From positions 5,465,001-5,529,000 of the forward strand of contig NZ_CP095049.1 in assembly GCF_022919135.1 (NCBI RefSeq): a stretch of 64,000 nt of DNA, given 5' to 3'. This document shows, one piece after another, positions 42,637 through 54,514 of the stretch. The first letter of the stretch is position 1. Every line of letters starts with the position of its first letter. This DNA comes from Hymenobacter cellulosivorans (GTDB taxonomy: Bacteria > Bacteroidota > Bacteroidia > Cytophagales > Hymenobacteraceae). The notes beneath the pieces were generated by a model, which saw only the letters and a program-made list of their open reading frames with translations, did no database searches and had not been told where the DNA came from. A program made the position numbers and the translations under genes.

Positions 42637-43353
42637 ATGGAAGCACTAAGCGGTAAAATAGCCCTGGTAACGGGCGCCGGCAAAGGAATTGGACGCGCCG
42701 TAGCCCTGGCACTGGCCCAGGAAGGCGTACAGGTGGCCTTGCTGGCCCGCTCGGCAGAGCAGCTGCGCGCCGTCGCGCAGGAGATTGAAGCGCAGGGCGG
42801 CCGGGCCGTGGTTGTTGCGGCCGACGTGGCCGACCGTGCCGCCGTGGAAGCCGCCGTAGCCCAGGTTCTGGAACAGCTCGGCACCATTGATATCCTGATT
42901 AATAATGCCGGCATCGGCACCTTCGCCAAGCTGGTGGACATGGAGCCGGCCGAGTGGGAAAAGATTATCCAGGTAAACCTGCTGGGCACCTATTACACCA
43001 CCCGGGCCGTGCTGCCCCAGATGATAGCACGCGAAACCGGCGACATCATCAACATTGCCTCCACGGCCGGGCAGCGCGGCGCGGCGACGACCAGCGCCTA
43101 CAGCGCCTCGAAGTTCGCCATCCTGGGCCTGACCGAGTCGTTGATGCAGGAGGTGCGCAAGCAGAACATCCGGGTGTCGGCCCTCACGCCCAGTACCGTA
43201 GCTACCGAACTGGCTATCAGCAACAAACTCACCGACGGCAACCCCGACAAGGTAATGCAGCCCGAAGATCTGGCCGAGTTCATCGTTTCCCAGCTCAAGC
43301 TCAACCGCCGCATCTTCATCAAGGAAGCCGGCATGTGGAGCACTAACCCGTAG
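42637..43353 (+). CDS. short-chain dehydrogenase/reductase, FabG-like
   Basis: A 238-residue classical SDR. The cofactor motif TGAGKGIG is at residues 12-19, NNAGIG follows near 89, and the catalytic Ser (IASTAG), Tyr-x3-Lys (YSASK) are intact. It is annotated in relatives as 3-oxoacyl-ACP reductase, but the C-terminal [24 protein letters not shown] is more like a general dehydrogenase. It probably reduces a keto or aldehyde group with NADPH. It could share the promoter of the MarR-GNAT gene. Confidence 0.85.
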   Translation: MEALSGKIALVTGAGKGIGRAVALALAQEGVQVALLARSAEQLRAVAQEIEAQGGRAVVVAADVADRAAVEAAVAQVLEQLGTIDILINNAGIGTFAKLVDMEPAEWEKIIQVNLLGTYYTTRAVLPQMIARETGDIINIASTAGQRGAATTSAYSASKFAILGLTESLMQEVRKQNIRVSALTPSTVATELAISNKLTDGNPDKVMQPEDLAEFIVSQLKLNRRIFIKEAGMWSTNP

Positions 43354-43376
43354 TGGGGCTCTGCGGCACCCCAAGC

Positions 43377-43509
43377 GTCATTCCGAGCCTCGCATGCTGA
43401 GCTTGTAACAGTAGCCCGCAGAAGAGAACGTCATGCCTGATCTGGCCTCCGCTCGTCGAAGCATGACAATAGCAGGGTATGCAAGATTTCTCGCTTTGCT
43501 CGAAATGAC
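43377..43509. repeat. palindromic dispersed element, copy A
   Basis: The ends GTCATTCCGAG (43377-43387) and CTCGAAATGAC (43499-43509) are an imperfect inverted pair (10 of 11). Inside, GTCATGC and GCATGAC form a second pair. It fills the spacer between convergent genes and abuts a terminator. Copy C at 59736 has the same ends. Confidence 0.7.
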
Positions 43510-43516
43510 GTTGCTA

Positions 43517-43565
43517 TTCACATAAAAAGGCCCCGGAAGCTGCTTCCGGGGCCTTTTTATGTGAA
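43517..43565. terminator. long perfect bidirectional terminator
   Basis: A 49-base palindrome with a stem of up to 24 bp (43517-43540 with 43542-43565), containing AAAAAGGCCCCGGAAGC and its complement. It serves the SDR gene (plus) and the convergent gene (minus). Confidence 0.9.
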
Positions 43566-43575
43566 TCAAGCGACT

Positions 43576-44874
43576 CTACTTTATGATCCGGCCATCTTTG
43601 CCGATGCGCACGTCGGGCTTGTCGCCAGCTTTGGGCACCATGGTACCGAAAGCGCCCTTTTTCTCGAAAGACTGGATTACCTCGTCTTCCACCGGAGTGC
43701 GCTTCACGACCGGGTTATTGGCCCAGAATTCGGGGTCGTACTTGATGCTCTTGATGGCGGCCAAATCCCGGTCGTCGACGCTGACGCGGGCGTAGGCAAT
43801 ACTGGTAGGCGTGGTGCTGGTATCGAAGAAGAAAGTAAAGGACGATACGGTGAGCGGGGTGGCGGGCTTGCCGGGCGTGGTCAGGTCGGCAGCCAGGTTC
43901 ACCTTCATGTATTCGAGCGGAGCCACATCGTCTTCCGTATTCTGAAACGACATCTCGATGTCGAGCTTGGTGTTGCTAAATTTCTGGTCGGGGTTGGAAG
44001 TGGAGGCCGTAAAGTTGGGCGTCGTCATTCGGTAGCGCACCACTTTGTAGCTGTCCACGTCAATCCAGATGGTGCCCTCGGCCTTGTAGCGGGTCAGCTC
44101 GGGGCGGGTTTGGAAGTCGATTTCGGCAATGCCGCCCTTGGTCGTGTCGGGGCCGGCCACAATGCCTTTGAGCTCCAGCAGATAGTTTTTCACCACGTTA
44201 GGACTGAGTAGGGCCAGAGACTTAGTGGTGTCGGCATTGGCGTCATACAGGCCGTAGGACTTGGTGTAGAGCGAGAAGTTGCTGAAGCTGGTAATGCTGG
44301 GCTTGGCGGCGTAGCGCCCCTGGGCAATGGCCGTGCCCTCGATGCGGGCCGTGCTGGATTTCACGTTCCAGACTACTTCCTGCAACTCGGTAGGGTCGTT
44401 GGCAATGCGGGTGATTTGCCGGTAGAAGGCCTTCCCGTAGAACTTGCGCTTGTTGCCGCGCTGCAGCTGGCGGAAGGCCCGGTCGACAAGGCGGAAGGCG
44501 TAGCTGCCCACTTTCACTTCGGGCAGCGTGATGGTAGCCGACGCCAGGGACACACGCAGCAACTCGGCATTAGAAGTGACGCGCAGCGTGTCGCGCACGT
44601 GGCCCAGCTCCGAGATAAGCAGCGTGATGGGCAGCTTGTTTACCCGCAACGAAAACTCGCCCTCGGTGTTGGTGGTGGTGCCCAGCGTGGTTCCGGGCAC
44701 CGAAACGCTGGCAAACGGCAGGGGCTGGTTGGAATCTTTGTCGAGCACGACGCCCCGCAGCTGCTGGGCCTGGGTAAGCTGGGCCAGCAGCAGCCCAAGC
44801 AACACGAGAACAAACGTGGGCCGGAACCGGCGACGAGGCCGGACGACGGCGGAAACAGAGGCAGCAGAAATCAT
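43576..44874 (-). CDS. carboxypeptidase-regulatory-like domain exported protein
   Basis: A 432-residue exported protein. After a signal peptide ending near TQAQ, residues 39-120 form a carboxypeptidase-regulatory-like beta domain (LRGVVLDKDSNQPLPFASVSVPGTTLGTTTNTEGEFSL). The rest is a beta-rich domain of unknown type (YGKAFYRQITRIAND, YKAEGTIWIDVDSYKVVRYRM), common in Bacteroidota outer-membrane-associated proteins. I use ATG 44874 because the upstream start is TTG and adds nothing recognisable. It is convergent with the SDR gene, with the repeat element and terminator between. Function unknown. Confidence 0.75.
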   Translation of the reverse strand: MISAASVSAVVRPRRRFRPTFVLVLLGLLLAQLTQAQQLRGVVLDKDSNQPLPFASVSVPGTTLGTTTNTEGEFSLRVNKLPITLLISELGHVRDTLRVTSNAELLRVSLASATITLPEVKVGSYAFRLVDRAFRQLQRGNKRKFYGKAFYRQITRIANDPTELQEVVWNVKSSTARIEGTAIAQGRYAAKPSITSFSNFSLYTKSYGLYDANADTTKSLALLSPNVVKNYLLELKGIVAGPDTTKGGIAEIDFQTRPELTRYKAEGTIWIDVDSYKVVRYRMTTPNFTASTSNPDQKFSNTKLDIEMSFQNTEDDVAPLEYMKVNLAADLTTPGKPATPLTVSSFTFFFDTSTTPTSIAYARVSVDDRDLAAIKSIKYDPEFWANNPVVKRTPVEDEVIQSFEKKGAFGTMVPKAGDKPDVRIGKDGRIIK

Positions 44875-45084
44875 CAAATCGGCGTAAAAAGGTATGTGGG
44901 GCAACCTGCCCGGACCGGAGTAACGACCAGGCCGGCGGGGTGCGTATGCGGCCTTGCAAAAGTAGGACCGGTTCGGCTATAGACCGGGAAAGTTTTAGAA
45001 GGTTGTTGGTCAAGCACCGGCCTGGCCGTCAATCGTAACACATTCTTCACACCGGCAGAGCCCGCCAACCCGCATCTTTGCGCC

Positions 45085-46095
45085 ATGAAAAACCGGCTGT
45101 TATTGCTTTGCGGACTGGCCCTGCTGACTTCCAACCCGGCGCCGGCCCAGCGGGCGAAGCCCCTCACCCTGGCTTTTGGCTCTTGCAACCGGGTAGAATT
45201 GCCCCAGCCCCTATGGCCCGTTATTGCCGCCGATAAGCCCGACGTGTGGATTTGGCTCGGCGACAATATCTACGGCGACACCGACGATATGACGGTGCTC
45301 AAGCAGAAGTACGACGCCCAGCTCAATCAGCACACCTACCAGCAGTTTCGGCGGCAGGTGCCCACCATCATCGGCACCTGGGACGACCACGACTACGGCC
45401 GCAACGATGCGGGCAAGGAATATCCCTTCAAAAAGGAAAGCCAGCAGCTGGCCCTCGACTTCTTGCAGGAACCCCCGGCCAGTCCACGGCGCCGACAGGA
45501 GGGCGTTTACGCGGCTTACACGTATGCAGTAGGCCGCAAAAAAGTAAAGGTAATCCTGCTCGATGACCGGTATTTTCAGGATGAGCTCCAGCGCAGCCCC
45601 GACCGGGCCTACCTGCCCAATACTACCGGCGACATTCTGGGCGCGGCCCAGTGGCAATGGCTGGAGCAGCAGCTCACCGGTTCCGATGCCGATGTGCATA
45701 TTATTGGCTCGGGCATCCAATTTTTGCCCCAGCAGCACCCTTATGAGAAGTGGGCCAACTTTCCTGCCGCCCGCCAGCGCCTGCTCGACCTGCTGGTAAG
45801 CAGCCGGGCCAAAGGGGTAATGCTGCTCAGCGGCGACCGGCACATCGGGGAAGTTTCAAAGATAACCCTGGCCGGCCGCACCCAGCCCGTCTACGAAATT
45901 ACTGCCAGCGGCCTGACGCACTCGGCCACCCAGAACGCCGGAGAACCGAACCAGTACCGGGTGGGGCCGCTCGTCAACCAGAAGCACTACGGACTGCTGC
46001 AGTTTCGGCAGCAGGGTAAGCAGCTGCTGGTAAAAGCTGCCCTGAAGGGTGAGGACGGGCAGGAGTTTTATAGCCAGGAAATCGAGGTGCAGTAG
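45085..46095 (+). CDS. PhoD-like alkaline phosphatase/phosphodiesterase
   Basis: A 336-residue exported phosphoesterase. The signal peptide ends NPAPAQ. Ligand motifs are LAFGSCNR, WLGDNIYGDTDD, TWDDHDYGRND and SGDRHIGEVS, in PhoD order. It probably releases phosphate from phosphodiesters or teichoic acid-like polymers outside the membrane. A CATCTTTG sequence ends 4 bases before the ATG and may be a weak -7. It is monocistronic. Confidence 0.9.
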   Translation: MKNRLLLLCGLALLTSNPAPAQRAKPLTLAFGSCNRVELPQPLWPVIAADKPDVWIWLGDNIYGDTDDMTVLKQKYDAQLNQHTYQQFRRQVPTIIGTWDDHDYGRNDAGKEYPFKKESQQLALDFLQEPPASPRRRQEGVYAAYTYAVGRKKVKVILLDDRYFQDELQRSPDRAYLPNTTGDILGAAQWQWLEQQLTGSDADVHIIGSGIQFLPQQHPYEKWANFPAARQRLLDLLVSSRAKGVMLLSGDRHIGEVSKITLAGRTQPVYEITASGLTHSATQNAGEPNQYRVGPLVNQKHYGLLQFRQQGKQLLVKAALKGEDGQEFYSQEIEVQ

Positions 46096-46195
46096 CTGTG
46101 GGCGGGCACTAGGCATAGGGTGCCGTTTTTAACATTGGTAAAAAGAAACCTGGGGCCGGGGCCGGACCTTTGCCTTCTCACGTTTCTTGTTTGCT

Positions 46196-46522
46196 ATGCA
46201 GTGGTTCTTTCTGGTATTGGGAGGGCTGGCGGAAGTTGCGTTTGCCTTCTGCTTAGGCAAAGGCAAACTGGCCGAAGGTCTGGAGGCCATGGGCTGGTAC
46301 GCCGCTTTCGGGGCCTGCGCCGCCCTGAGCTTTTACCTGCTCCATTTGAGTTTGGCGCAGATACCCCTGGGTACTGCCTACGGCGTCTGGACGGGCATTG
46401 GCGCCGTCGGGACAGCTCTGCTGGGAGTACTCGTCTTTGGCGACCCGCTAACCGGCCCGCGCCTGTTTTTTCTGGCCACGCTGATTGGCTCCTTGCTGGG
46501 TCTAAAGGCAGTATCGGCTTAG
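46196..46522 (+). CDS. SMR-family exporter, SugE/Gdx-like
   Basis: A 108-residue four-helix small multidrug resistance protein. The conserved membrane Glu is Glu13 (GGLAEVAFAF), and PLGTAYGVWTGIGAVGTALLG matches the SugE/Gdx subgroup, whose members export guanidinium, more than EmrE. No guanidine riboswitch was recognised upstream. I choose ATG 46196 over TTG 46187. Its stop overlaps the stop of the convergent Crp/Fnr gene by 4 bases. Confidence 0.85.
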   Translation: MQWFFLVLGGLAEVAFAFCLGKGKLAEGLEAMGWYAAFGACAALSFYLLHLSLAQIPLGTAYGVWTGIGAVGTALLGVLVFGDPLTGPRLFFLATLIGSLLGLKAVSA

Positions 46523-47097
46523 GGGCGCGGCGCTTTTTTCAGCTGCGCCCGTACCCGGCTGAGCGTGACCTGGGTAATGCCGAGGTAGGACGCAATATGG
46601 CCCAGGGCCACGCGCTGCAACAGGTGCGGGCTGTGCTCTAACAGGTCCGCGTAGCGCTCGGCGGCCGTGCGAAACTGGCGGGCAATAAGCTGCTGCTCGG
46701 TTTGGAGCCACACCCGCTCTACCATCACCCGGCCCCAGTTGGCCAAGTGTACATCCGTGCGGTATAGCTGCTGAAGCGCGGCCATATTAAGGCGAAACAG
46801 GCGGCTGTCTTCCAACAACTCAATGGTTTCGTAGCTCAGGGCCTGTTCGGTGTAGCCGCGAATCGAGGCCAGCACGGCGCCTTCAGTGGAAAACCAGAAG
46901 GTGACTTCCCGCTCCTCCCGCTGGGCGTAGGCCCGCGCCAGCCCGTGCTGCAACACGTAAATGTGCTGGGCCAGCTGGTCATCCCGAAACAGGCGGGTGC
47001 CTTTCGGCAACTCCACATACTCGGCCAAGGCCAGCATTTTTTCCAGCGAGGCGGGCGGCAACGGGTACGTAGCGTGCAGAATTTCTGGTAAAGTCAT
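46519..47097 (-). CDS. Crp/Fnr-family transcriptional regulator
   Basis: A 192-residue regulator. The N-terminal cyclic-nucleotide-binding-like beta barrel (LPKGTRLFRDDQLAQHIYVLQHGLARAYA) lacks a clear cAMP-phosphate cassette. The C-terminal helix-turn-helix is VALGHIASYLGITQVTLSRVRAQL. No iron-sulphur cysteines are present, so it is not FNR-like. It is tail-to-tail with the SMR gene; the target is unknown. Confidence 0.88.
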   Translation of the reverse strand: MTLPEILHATYPLPPASLEKMLALAEYVELPKGTRLFRDDQLAQHIYVLQHGLARAYAQREEREVTFWFSTEGAVLASIRGYTEQALSYETIELLEDSRLFRLNMAALQQLYRTDVHLANWGRVMVERVWLQTEQQLIARQFRTAAERYADLLEHSPHLLQRVALGHIASYLGITQVTLSRVRAQLKKAPRP

Positions 47098-47195
47098 ACG
47101 GAACGTCTCAGCAACAGAAAGCTAGTTTCAATCGGGTGCGGCGCAACTTACGGAAGAAGCACACGCCCCGCCATACCCTACAAAGACCCCAGCAG

Positions 47196-47729
47196 ATGAA
47201 TCAGGTTACCATCAGACCAGTAAGCCCCCAGGAAGTTGACCAGTTGCAGCAGATTGGCCGGCAAACGTTCTTCGAAACTTTCGCCACCAGCAATTCTGAG
47301 CCGAACATGCGCACCTACCTGGCTGAAGGCTTCGCCACTGAAAAGCTAATGGCGGAGCTACAAAACCCGGACTCGCGCTTTTACTTCGCGGAGTTGAATA
47401 ACGCCGTTGTCGGCTACTTGAAGGTTAACACCGGGCGGGCTCAAACGGAGGCGCAGCCGGCCGACGCGCTGGAAATAGAGCGGATTTACGTGCTGCAAGA
47501 CTACCACGGCCAGCACGTAGGGCAGGCCTTGTACGACCAAGCCCTGCAGCTAGCCGCCCAGGCCCGGGCCAGCTACCTGTGGCTGGGCGTGTGGGAAGCA
47601 AATCCGCGGGCCATCCGCTTCTACCAGAAAAATGGCTTTGTCGAGTTTGGCAAACACGTCTTCACCCTGGGCGACGACCAGCAAACCGATATTCTGATGC
47701 GGCGGCCCCTGACGGATAGTTCCCACTAG
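47196..47729 (+). CDS. GNAT-family N-acetyltransferase
   Basis: A 177-residue acetyltransferase. It begins MNQVTIRPVSPQEVDQL. The acetyl-CoA loop is in IERIYVLQDYHGQHVGQALYDQAL (a variation on the R/QxxGxG/A motif), and YLWLGVWEANPRAIRFYQKNGFVEFG is the typical C-terminal motif. I use ATG 47196 rather than the GTG 60 bases upstream. The substrate is unknown, perhaps a small amine or peptide. Confidence 0.9.
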   Translation: MNQVTIRPVSPQEVDQLQQIGRQTFFETFATSNSEPNMRTYLAEGFATEKLMAELQNPDSRFYFAELNNAVVGYLKVNTGRAQTEAQPADALEIERIYVLQDYHGQHVGQALYDQALQLAAQARASYLWLGVWEANPRAIRFYQKNGFVEFGKHVFTLGDDQQTDILMRRPLTDSSH

Positions 47730-47748
47730 GCCGCCAGCCCAAAAACAG

Positions 47749-47778
47749 AAACGCCCCGGCCTCTCGACCGGAGCGTTT
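47749..47778. terminator. terminator between convergent genes
   Basis: AAACGCCCCGG (47749-47759) pairs with CCGGAGCGTTT (47768-47778) with one mismatch. It lies between the GNAT gene and the cellulase gene. Confidence 0.65.
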
Positions 47779-47806
47779 GCTACATGACAGGCAACAACCT
47801 GGCTCG

Positions 47807-49531
47807 TTACTCTTTCACAAACCGCTGGGAGTTCACCTGTCCGTTGCTGCTGATGCGCAGCAAGTAGGTACCCGGCTGCAAATTGTCGACCGGCAGGGCC
47901 AGCTGCTGACCGGCACCGGTGCCCTTCAAGCGGCGGCTACTCAGCTCATGGCCCTGGGCGTCGAGCAGCGTCACGTTGACTGGGCCCGTGGTGGCCGGGA
48001 TGCTGACGTTTACCTCACTCCGGGTCGGGTTGGGGTAGAGAGCCTCGGACGCCGTAGCGGCTACCCGGCTGGCCGGGGCCGGGCTGAAGCTCCACCAGTT
48101 GAGGTTGAAGCCGCCCGCCGGTATACCAATGGCAATATCCTGCCGGCCCGCGGGCAGCGTGACGGTGTGCGACACGGTGGTCCAGGTTTGCCAGCCGCCC
48201 GTGGCCGGCACATTTACGGTGCCCCGTTGGGTGGTGCCGGCGTTCTGCTCCAGGCTGATGCGCCCACCGCCGCCGGGGCTGGCCACGCGGTATTGAATCA
48301 GGTAGCTGCCGGCCGCCGGAATATCCACGGTATAAGCCAACCAGTCGCCGGGGTCGAGCCAGCCCACATTCAGGCCGCCGCCGGTGTCGGTAGTCGTTTC
48401 GGTTTGCACGCCCGACATCGTGTGGAAGCTTTCGGCCTGCACCACCGTGCCGCTGGTTGCGGGCGGAGTGCCCCCGCCGCCGGTACTGCCTCCCCCACCG
48501 CCGCCGGTGACGGTGCCGTTCCAGTTTTGGATGTAGCCTTTTACCAAGGAACCGGATTGAGTCAGGAAATTATCCGACCATGCTGCCGTGGGACTCGTGC
48601 CGGGTTTCAGGGCCGAAGCCGTTTCGGCTTTGTCGTTGAAGGCCCAGTTGGCGTGACTGATGCTGTTCTGCTTCAAAAACGTCATCCACTCCTGGGTCGA
48701 AGCCGCGTCGATGTAGCCGTTGCCCGAGGCTTCAGTGGTGCCATACTCCGTCACGAATAGCGGCACGCCCCGGTTCAGGGCCGCCTGGGCTTTGTCGCGC
48801 AGGCTCTGCTTGTGCGTGGCGGCATAGAAGTGCAGGGTGTAGGCAATGTTGGAATACCGCGTGATAGGGCTGCTGGCCGCCACGTCCACGTCCTGCGACC
48901 AGGTGGGCGTGCCCACCACGATGATGTTGTCGGGGTCAATGGCGCGGATGGCCCCAGCCACGGCTTCGGCGTAGGGCTTTATCACGCCCGTCCAGGACAC
49001 CTGTAGGGGCTCGTTATACACCTCGTAGATAACGTTGGGCGAGTTGCCGTAGGTGCGGGCCATGTCCTGGAAGAAGGCAATGGCCTGGCTCTGGTAGTTT
49101 TCGGCGTGGTGCGAGTGCCAGTCGATGATGACGTACAGGCCCTGGGCCAGAGCGGCGTCCACCACCGTTTTCACCTTCTGCCGGTTGCCGGTCGGGTTGC
49201 TGATGTAGCCGCCCGCGTCTTCCACGCCCATGGCCACGCGCACTACTTTAGCGTTCCAGTTATTGCGCAGCCAGCTGACGGTGTTGGCCGTGTAGTACTT
49301 TTCGCCGCCCCAGCCGTCGTTGCTCCAAAACAGGCTGTTACCGGCCAGGCTCACGGGCTGGTTGTTCTTGTCGACAATCTTGTTGCCGGCCACTTGTAGC
49401 AGGCCGTACTGCTGCACCGGGGTTTGGGTCTGGGCCAGCACGCTCTGGCTCAGCGTGGCCGCTACGCCCAGCAGCAGGCACTTGGTCCAGGCTCGGCGCG
49501 AATGGGACAGGTTGTTTTTCAGGGCTTTCAT
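47807..49531 (-). CDS. secreted GH5 cellulase with CBM6 and T9SS tail
   Basis: A 574-residue endoglucanase. A signal peptide (ending QSVLAQ) is followed by a GH5 catalytic domain of the subfamily 2 type (about 40-335), with YEVYNEP (acid/base Glu) and FVTEYGT (nucleophile Glu). A Gly-rich linker (GGGGGGSTGGGG) leads to a CBM6-like module (about 365-490, VVQAESFHTMSGV ... GWLDPGDWLAYTVDI) and a T9SS C-terminal domain (LYPNPTRSEVNVSIP to SQRFVKE). It should cleave beta-1,4-glucans outside the cell. It is divergent from the GH3 fusion gene, and a palindrome lies between. Confidence 0.94.
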   Translation of the reverse strand: MKALKNNLSHSRRAWTKCLLLGVAATLSQSVLAQTQTPVQQYGLLQVAGNKIVDKNNQPVSLAGNSLFWSNDGWGGEKYYTANTVSWLRNNWNAKVVRVAMGVEDAGGYISNPTGNRQKVKTVVDAALAQGLYVIIDWHSHHAENYQSQAIAFFQDMARTYGNSPNVIYEVYNEPLQVSWTGVIKPYAEAVAGAIRAIDPDNIIVVGTPTWSQDVDVAASSPITRYSNIAYTLHFYAATHKQSLRDKAQAALNRGVPLFVTEYGTTEASGNGYIDAASTQEWMTFLKQNSISHANWAFNDKAETASALKPGTSPTAAWSDNFLTQSGSLVKGYIQNWNGTVTGGGGGGSTGGGGTPPATSGTVVQAESFHTMSGVQTETTTDTGGGLNVGWLDPGDWLAYTVDIPAAGSYLIQYRVASPGGGGRISLEQNAGTTQRGTVNVPATGGWQTWTTVSHTVTLPAGRQDIAIGIPAGGFNLNWWSFSPAPASRVAATASEALYPNPTRSEVNVSIPATTGPVNVTLLDAQGHELSSRRLKGTGAGQQLALPVDNLQPGTYLLRISSNGQVNSQRFVKE

Positions 49532-50161
49532 AGAAGGAGAGAAAGAATAGAGTGAGAAAAAGAATACAGGGCATCTGGCGGCAATAGGCGCGCTGCTCTG
49601 GCGGGCAGCAGCAAAAACCAGAGTGGGCCGAGGGTTTCGACCGTAGCGGATAAGGGCATAGCAAAGCCGGTTCGACGGCCCCGAATGGGCTGTTTAGCGG
49701 CAATAGTCACAATAGGTAGTGGGCGGGTGCCGGGGTGACAGGGAGGCTGCATCCGGCGCAGGGTGGCAAAGGGCACGAAGCCGCCGGTGGGTCTGGGCCG
49801 GGGCACGGGTCGTTGCAAAGGCAGCCGCTGGGGCTATAGGCGAGGGCAGTATAACCGGAAACCAACGGTTTAGCTTCAAAAGCCAATTTCCGCCGCAGAA
49901 TCCTGTTTTATCTACCTGTACGGGCCCTGCCGAAAAAAGGCTACCTAAATTGCGTCTATAGACGCAATAATAAAATACTTCTTACCAGATATTTAAGAAG
50001 AACTACCTGAGCCACTTATCGGGCGGCGGGCTATTCCTTACTCTGCAACCGGCTGCTCCCATCTCCCTTGCCCCAATACGCCAGCGGTGGCCGATGGGGC
50101 CGGGCAATCGGTAAGCCGCGCTTTCCCGTAAATTCGCCGCTCCACTAGTTTCGCGCTTATC
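49532..50161. other. 630-base divergent spacer between glycosidase genes
   Basis: No convincing gene is present; the open frames overlapping it have no family resemblance. The only clear structure is the 20-bp palindrome at 49949-49968 in a more A/T-rich stretch. TAGTTTCG at 50146-50153, with TTTC 20 bases upstream, may be a weak promoter for the GH3 gene. Confidence 0.5.
49949..49968. promoter_or_regulatory. 20-bp perfect palindrome, operator candidate
   Basis: ATTGCGTCTATAGACGCAAT is a perfect dyad about 195 bases upstream of the GH3 start and about 420 upstream of the cellulase start. There is no T-run beside it, so a terminator is unlikely. A dimeric regulator site is the best reading. 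Confidence 0.6.
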
Positions 50162-53452
<3,291 letters not shown>

Positions 53453-53548
53453 GCACCGCAACCAGGGCCTAGGCAACCATTGGCACGCGTTGCGGATCAT
53501 ACCCAGACTTGTTGTCAGTTCCTTTCCTATTTCTTAACTGATCCTGTT

Positions 53549-54265
53549 ATGATGCGTCTTCCCACCCTGCTATCTATGGCTGGCTTGGCGGCCTGCCTGC
53601 TGACTGCCTGTTCCCGCGAGTCGGAGCCGGACCCGGAGTATAGAATGTCGGCCGACCAGCTGGCCTGGCAGCCTTACCACGTCAACGACGTGCTGCGCTT
53701 CGGCCACGCCAAGGATGGCAAGGTGCGCACCTACCGCATCACGGAAATAAACGAGGAGATGGTGGAGTATAGTCTCGGGCTGTTTACCAAAAGGGTGGAC
53801 CGGAAACAGCAGTTTAACGTGATGGCCGAGCGCACCGACTCTATTCAGTTCGACTACATCACCAAGTCCAGCACCGTTGGCGGCACCCTGGTTACCACCA
53901 TCACCGATTCAATTCGGCACCAGATTCGTTTGCTTAGGATAGGCTTGTACCCGGCAGGATCAAGTAACCCACCTTCTTTGGCGGCCTCCTGCTTCTGGGG
54001 CTGGAACCCGATATATTTTTCCTTTCCCCTACAGGAAATCATATTTGGCGCTCCTAAGGACTATGCTTACTTAGACCTGACTGTGGTGCCCAACCTGACG
54101 CTTGGCCCCCGCACCTACCCCGAAGTGCTGAAAGCTGGCTCTAAGGATACAAACAGCCGCTCAACGCGCCGCGCTAAAGTAGTTCGCACGCTCTACTTGG
54201 CGAAAAACGAGGGCATCGTCGGCTTCGAGGAAGATGGCACCGGGCTTTGGTATAAGCTCCCATAA
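53549..54265 (+). CDS. lipoprotein of unknown function
   Basis: A 238-residue predicted lipoprotein. The signal peptide is MMRLPTLLSMAGLAACLLTAC, with Cys21. The body is beta-rich and mostly soluble (YHVNDVLRFGHAKDGKVRTYRITEINEEMVEYSLGLFTKRVD is one stretch). I do not recognise a family. The start is ATG 53549 or the adjacent ATG 53552; upstream open residues are not part of it. It follows the GH3 fusion gene by 96 bases and could be cotranscribed. Confidence 0.7.
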   Translation: MMRLPTLLSMAGLAACLLTACSRESEPDPEYRMSADQLAWQPYHVNDVLRFGHAKDGKVRTYRITEINEEMVEYSLGLFTKRVDRKQQFNVMAERTDSIQFDYITKSSTVGGTLVTTITDSIRHQIRLLRIGLYPAGSSNPPSLAASCFWGWNPIYFSFPLQEIIFGAPKDYAYLDLTVVPNLTLGPRTYPEVLKAGSKDTNSRSTRRAKVVRTLYLAKNEGIVGFEEDGTGLWYKLP

Positions 54266-54340
54266 GTACTCTATATTCCCGGTGTTCTTGCGAGTAGCAC
54301 GACGTGCGCCGTCCGCTGCGCAGTAACCAACGAGCTTTTG

Positions 54341-54375
54341 AAAGCCCTTTATTCCAACCGGAGTAAAGGGCTTTT
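54341..54375 (+). terminator. terminator after the lipoprotein gene
   Basis: AAAGCCCTTTA (54341-54351) pairs with TAAAGGGCTTT, followed by TC. The same core stem occurs in the terminator at 56251. Confidence 0.85.
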
Positions 54376-54514
54376 CACTTTAGAGGGCTCCACCCATTTC
54401 AGAGGACGGATGGCCGCGCTTCGTGCGCCATGACACGGGTATTACCTTGGCCTCTTCATTCACATTCTCCACATTAACTAGTAGCTTAAAGCACCGACCT
54501 AACCCCACCGCCTT

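Noticed and set aside
46096..46195. Guanidine riboswitch upstream of the SugE/Gdx-like gene
   Set aside because: The 100-base leader has no recognisable conserved riboswitch core.
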